Of a DNA stretch of 20,764 nt, positions 18,648 through 20,764 are shown piece by piece. The notes under the pieces were generated by a model. The model saw only the letters and a program-made list of their open reading frames with translations, was not told the DNA's origin and did no database searches. Source of the DNA: Monoraphidium neglectum (lineage: Eukaryota; Chlorophyta; Chlorophyceae; Sphaeropleales; Selenastraceae); NCBI RefSeq assembly GCF_000611645.1, contig NW_014012914.1, positions 1,205 to 21,968 of the forward strand, given 5' to 3'. Numbering within the stretch: the stretch's first letter is position 1; every line of letters begins with the position of its first letter. Made by a program: the position numbers and the translations under genes.

Positions 18648-20764
18648 ACGCGCATATGTGAACTCGCTCAAGCTAGAGTTGGAAGTCGTGCGAAGCGGCT
18701 GCACAGGGAGCCGCGCCAGGCTGGGGCCCTGGAAGCAAGCGCCTGAAGGGCGGCTACCAGCCCTGGAAGAGCGCCCTGGCCTTGCCCGCGGCTGGCACCG
18801 CTTTTGCTTGTAGGGGTGTTGTGTTGGTACTCCCGCCTCCTCACATATGATGCACGACCGATCTCTTGCCTTCTGGGCTTCCGATCCACCCGCAGGCCGG
18901 CAGAGATCCGAATAGAGGCCCCCAGCGTCGCCCCCTGGGACTGCCTCGGCCCCGACAGCGCCGGCGCGAGCGCCGCGAGCGCCCCGCCGCCCGACGGCGA
19001 CGCCGACGCGCCTGCTGCCGCCGCTGTTGCAGCCGCCGCCGATGCGGCGCCGCCAGACCCGCTGCCGCCGCTGGCTGGCGCGCCGCCGCTGGGGGCGCCG
19101 CTGTTTGACCCGTCTGACCGACGCGCGGCGCGGCTGCTGGAGCAGGCGGCGTCGGCGAAGCGGGGGCGGGACGCGCTGGCGGCGGCGCGCAAGGCGCTGA
19201 GGGACGCGGTGCGGGCGGAGAGGGTGGCGCCGGCGGCGAGGGCGAAGCTCAGCGCGGGGGTGACGGCGGCGGAGCTCGAGTCTCTGGCGGCGGCGCTCGC
19301 GCAGGCGCCAGGTGGGGGGGGGTCCGCGGAGAGTCGCATCCTGCCAGGGGCGGGCTGCTGAACCGGCTGGCCTTGGAGCCCTCACTATGCCGGCCTGCAG
19401 CAGGCATAGTGAGCGCTAGCGGGACCTGCGAGCTGATGCTTAACCCCCTGGCACCTCCTCTCCACCCTTGCCTTGAACTCTGCCCTCTTCTTCCACACCT
19501 CCAACAGCGCTCGCACCTCCATGTCCTCCCAAACGTGCGTACTTATGCATGCGTCCGACCCCTCCCCCAGGCGACGCGGCCCTGCGGCAGCTTCCCGCCA
19601 TCTTCCTGGGCCTGACTGCCGCCCAAGTGCTGACGAGCCCGCGCTGGGACGCCTGGGGGGCGCTCGCCTCGATGGAGCGCCAGGTGTGGCGCCGGCGGGG
19701 GTGAATAGGGGTTGTGCGTGCAACAGAGCAAGGCCTTGAAGGTCACGAGGGCAGGTTGTTTGCAAATATCATGGGCCGTCGCTGCCGTGATCCAAGTGCT
19801 TGAGCTGGCCCCTTTCGTAATGGCGGGGCCCGCATGCTGCCGGGCCGGCGGCCGCGCGCGCGCTTGCCTGCACGCTTGGACGACGCCCTTTGGTTGGTGG
19901 CACCAACCCAGCAAGGACACAGGGCGCGCATGTCAACCACCAGCAGACCTCCAGTGCAGACGCCTCCTCTTGCACGCACGACTGCACCCCCAAAAGGCAA
20001 CCCGAAGGGTGCCCGCTCCCCCCCCCCCCGCAAACGACGGCCCTGGTTCAGCAGCAGCACCACCGCGTCTGCCAACACCGTCGCCCGCCGCCGCCGCCGT
20101 CACCCGAGCGCAGGTCGTGGCGTTGATCGAAGAGGCAGCCAGCAGCGGTAGCGGCGGCGGCGGCGGCGCGGGCGCGGGGCTGGTGGACCTCCTTACAGAC
20201 GCACTGCAGGCCGTGAAGGCAGGCAAGGTGTGTGGCCCTGTGGTTGGATGGGACGCGCTCGCATGTGCGCGCATCGGGTGCACACACGCGTGTGTGTGTG
20301 TGTGTATTTGTGTTTGTGGGTGCGTCCACATGCATATGAGTGTGTTTTCGAGGGCAGAGCATGTGGGCATGTAGTCGTTGCAATGGATGCCACACACAGC
20401 GTGCGAGTGCGCTGCCTCGCAGCTGTGGCCGAAGCCAGCGTGCCCCATCCGCCAGGGTTCACGCAACCCCATGCCGCACGGCCGCTGCAACCCGGCAGGC
20501 GAGCAGATACGCAGGTCAGCCTATGTCCTCACGATTACTCCTGGGCCCGTCCCGCCTGCCTGAGCTCCGATCGCACGCACAGCATCCCCGAGCGCCTGGG
20601 GGCCAACAAAATGACCCCCCTTGCTTCTTGCGCAGGGCGTGCTGACGGCCTCGGACGTACTGCAGCTGCTGGTTACGCTGTACTGCCTGTCGGGTGACCT
20701 CACGCCCCCCGCGCCGCCGCTGTACTCCGCCGACGAGCAGCGCGTCCGCCGCGCGCTCTCCGGC
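15843..20764 (+). CDS. Sec1/Munc18-type protein, SCFD2-like, at least ten exons, 3' end outside window
   Basis: Exons: 15843-15975, 16476-16651, 16941-17075, 17350-17489, 17797-17975, 18193-18502, 18896-19311, 19571-19683, 20114-20227 and 20636 to beyond 20764. All donors are GT and all phases match, giving about 615 residues so far. The start MESLIEIARRPF is the first ATG in frame; earlier frame opens only at GTG. Key pattern is MALILIDRSLDLATPCCHADHFLD (residues about 308-331), the SM-protein IDRxxDLxTPxxHxDxxLD block. Others are LFDPSDRRAARLLEQAAS...ALRDAVRAE and GVLTASDVLQLLVTLYCLSGD near the C-terminal side, as in Sec1 family domain-containing protein 2. SM proteins bind SNAREs in vesicle fusion; SCFD2 itself is poorly characterised. 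Ala/Gly/Pro-rich loops (exons 6 and 7) are inserts. The exon 2 acceptor lacks a pyrimidine tract. The exon 2/3 junction has alternatives (see rejected items). No signal peptide is visible; a cytosolic role is expected. Confidence 0.8.
16135..16240 (+). repeat. CAG repeat in intron 1 of the Sec1-like gene
   Basis: Two CAG/AGC-rich blocks (about 16135-16195 and 16205-16240) interrupted by GGAGGAGGAG and AAGGGGGAACAGT lie in intron 1 (15976-16475), in the same sense orientation as the coding CAG tracts of the MYND gene. Every unit ends in AG, so the intron is full of potential acceptor dinucleotides. Confidence 0.9.
17087..17160. repeat. Cluster of palindromes and a hairpin in intron 3 of the Sec1-like gene
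   Basis: Three symmetric elements lie within 75 bp directly after the exon 3 donor. ATGACGCGTCAT (17087-17098) and CCCCTAGGGG (17108-17117) are perfect palindromes. A 14-pair stem (17122-17135 with 17147-17160, two G-T pairs, 11-nt loop) contains TGACGTCA at 17127-17134, the classic bZIP-type CRE palindrome. Confidence 0.8.
18503..18646 (+). repeat. TG-rich intron 6 start with a (TG)18 run
   Basis: The intron begins GTGTGTGTGG at the donor itself, stays TG-rich to about 18560, and carries eighteen uninterrupted TG units at 18611-18646. Simple microsatellite on the transcribed sense strand. Confidence 0.92.
19381..19413. repeat. 11-bp perfect inverted repeat in intron 7 of the Sec1-like gene
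   Basis: CTCACTATGCC (19381-19391) is the exact reverse complement of GGCATAGTGAG (19403-19413), with an 11-nt loop that contains a CTGCAG. It lies 70 bp after the exon 7 donor in intron 19312-19570. Confidence 0.85.
20278..20307. repeat. Alternating purine-pyrimidine run with 16-bp palindrome in intron 9
   Basis: The run GTGCACACACGCGTGTGTG... alternates purine and pyrimidine strictly for 30 bp, and CACACACGCGTGTGTG (20281-20296) is a perfect palindrome. Such sequence favours Z-DNA or a cruciform under negative supercoiling. Confidence 0.85.

Overview
The window is nuclear DNA from a eukaryote, most likely a core chlorophyte green alga (Chlorophyceae or Trebouxiophyceae). The evidence is: GC-rich coding exons; many introns of about 150-500 bp with GTGAGC/GTGCGC-type donors and C-rich ...GCAG acceptors; TGTAA motifs (the chlorophyte poly(A) signal) downstream of genes; long runs of CAG; and an algal-style secreted expansin. 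There are no bacterial operons, rRNA, tRNA, CRISPR or transposase genes that I can see. All gene models below were built by hand from splice-site phase and protein continuity.

Layout. (1) 1-2613, minus strand: an ankyrin-repeat protein in six exons, with its 3' end beyond the left edge. (2) 3617-4047, minus strand: a two-exon gene for an 81-residue protein that starts with a CPMC motif and an Ala-rich hydrophobic stretch; I recognise no family. (3) 5591-8485, plus strand: a single-exon gene for a 964-residue protein with helical, armadillo-like sequence, three poly-Gln regions coded by pure CAG, and a C-terminal MYND zinc finger. (4) 9131-13461, plus strand: a 12-exon secreted expansin-like protein of 427 residues, with a signal peptide, a double-psi beta-barrel carrying HFD, and an unusually long C-terminal beta-sandwich-like module. 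Four of its 11 introns read best with GC donors. (5) 15843 to beyond the right edge, plus strand: at least ten exons of a Sec1/Munc18-type protein, closest in pattern to the SCFD2 branch.

The genes look like an ordinary eukaryotic neighbourhood and do not form one pathway. Genes 2 and 3 are divergent across about 1.5 kb. Genes 3, 4 and 5 are head-to-tail. The stretches 2614-3616, 4048-5590, 8486-9130 and 13462-15842 hold no coding region I can support.

No spectacular new system is evident. The items most worth a second look are the cluster of possible GC-AG introns in the expansin gene, its unusual C-terminal module, the small CPMC protein, the intronless poly-Gln MYND gene, and several strong intronic or intergenic hairpins.
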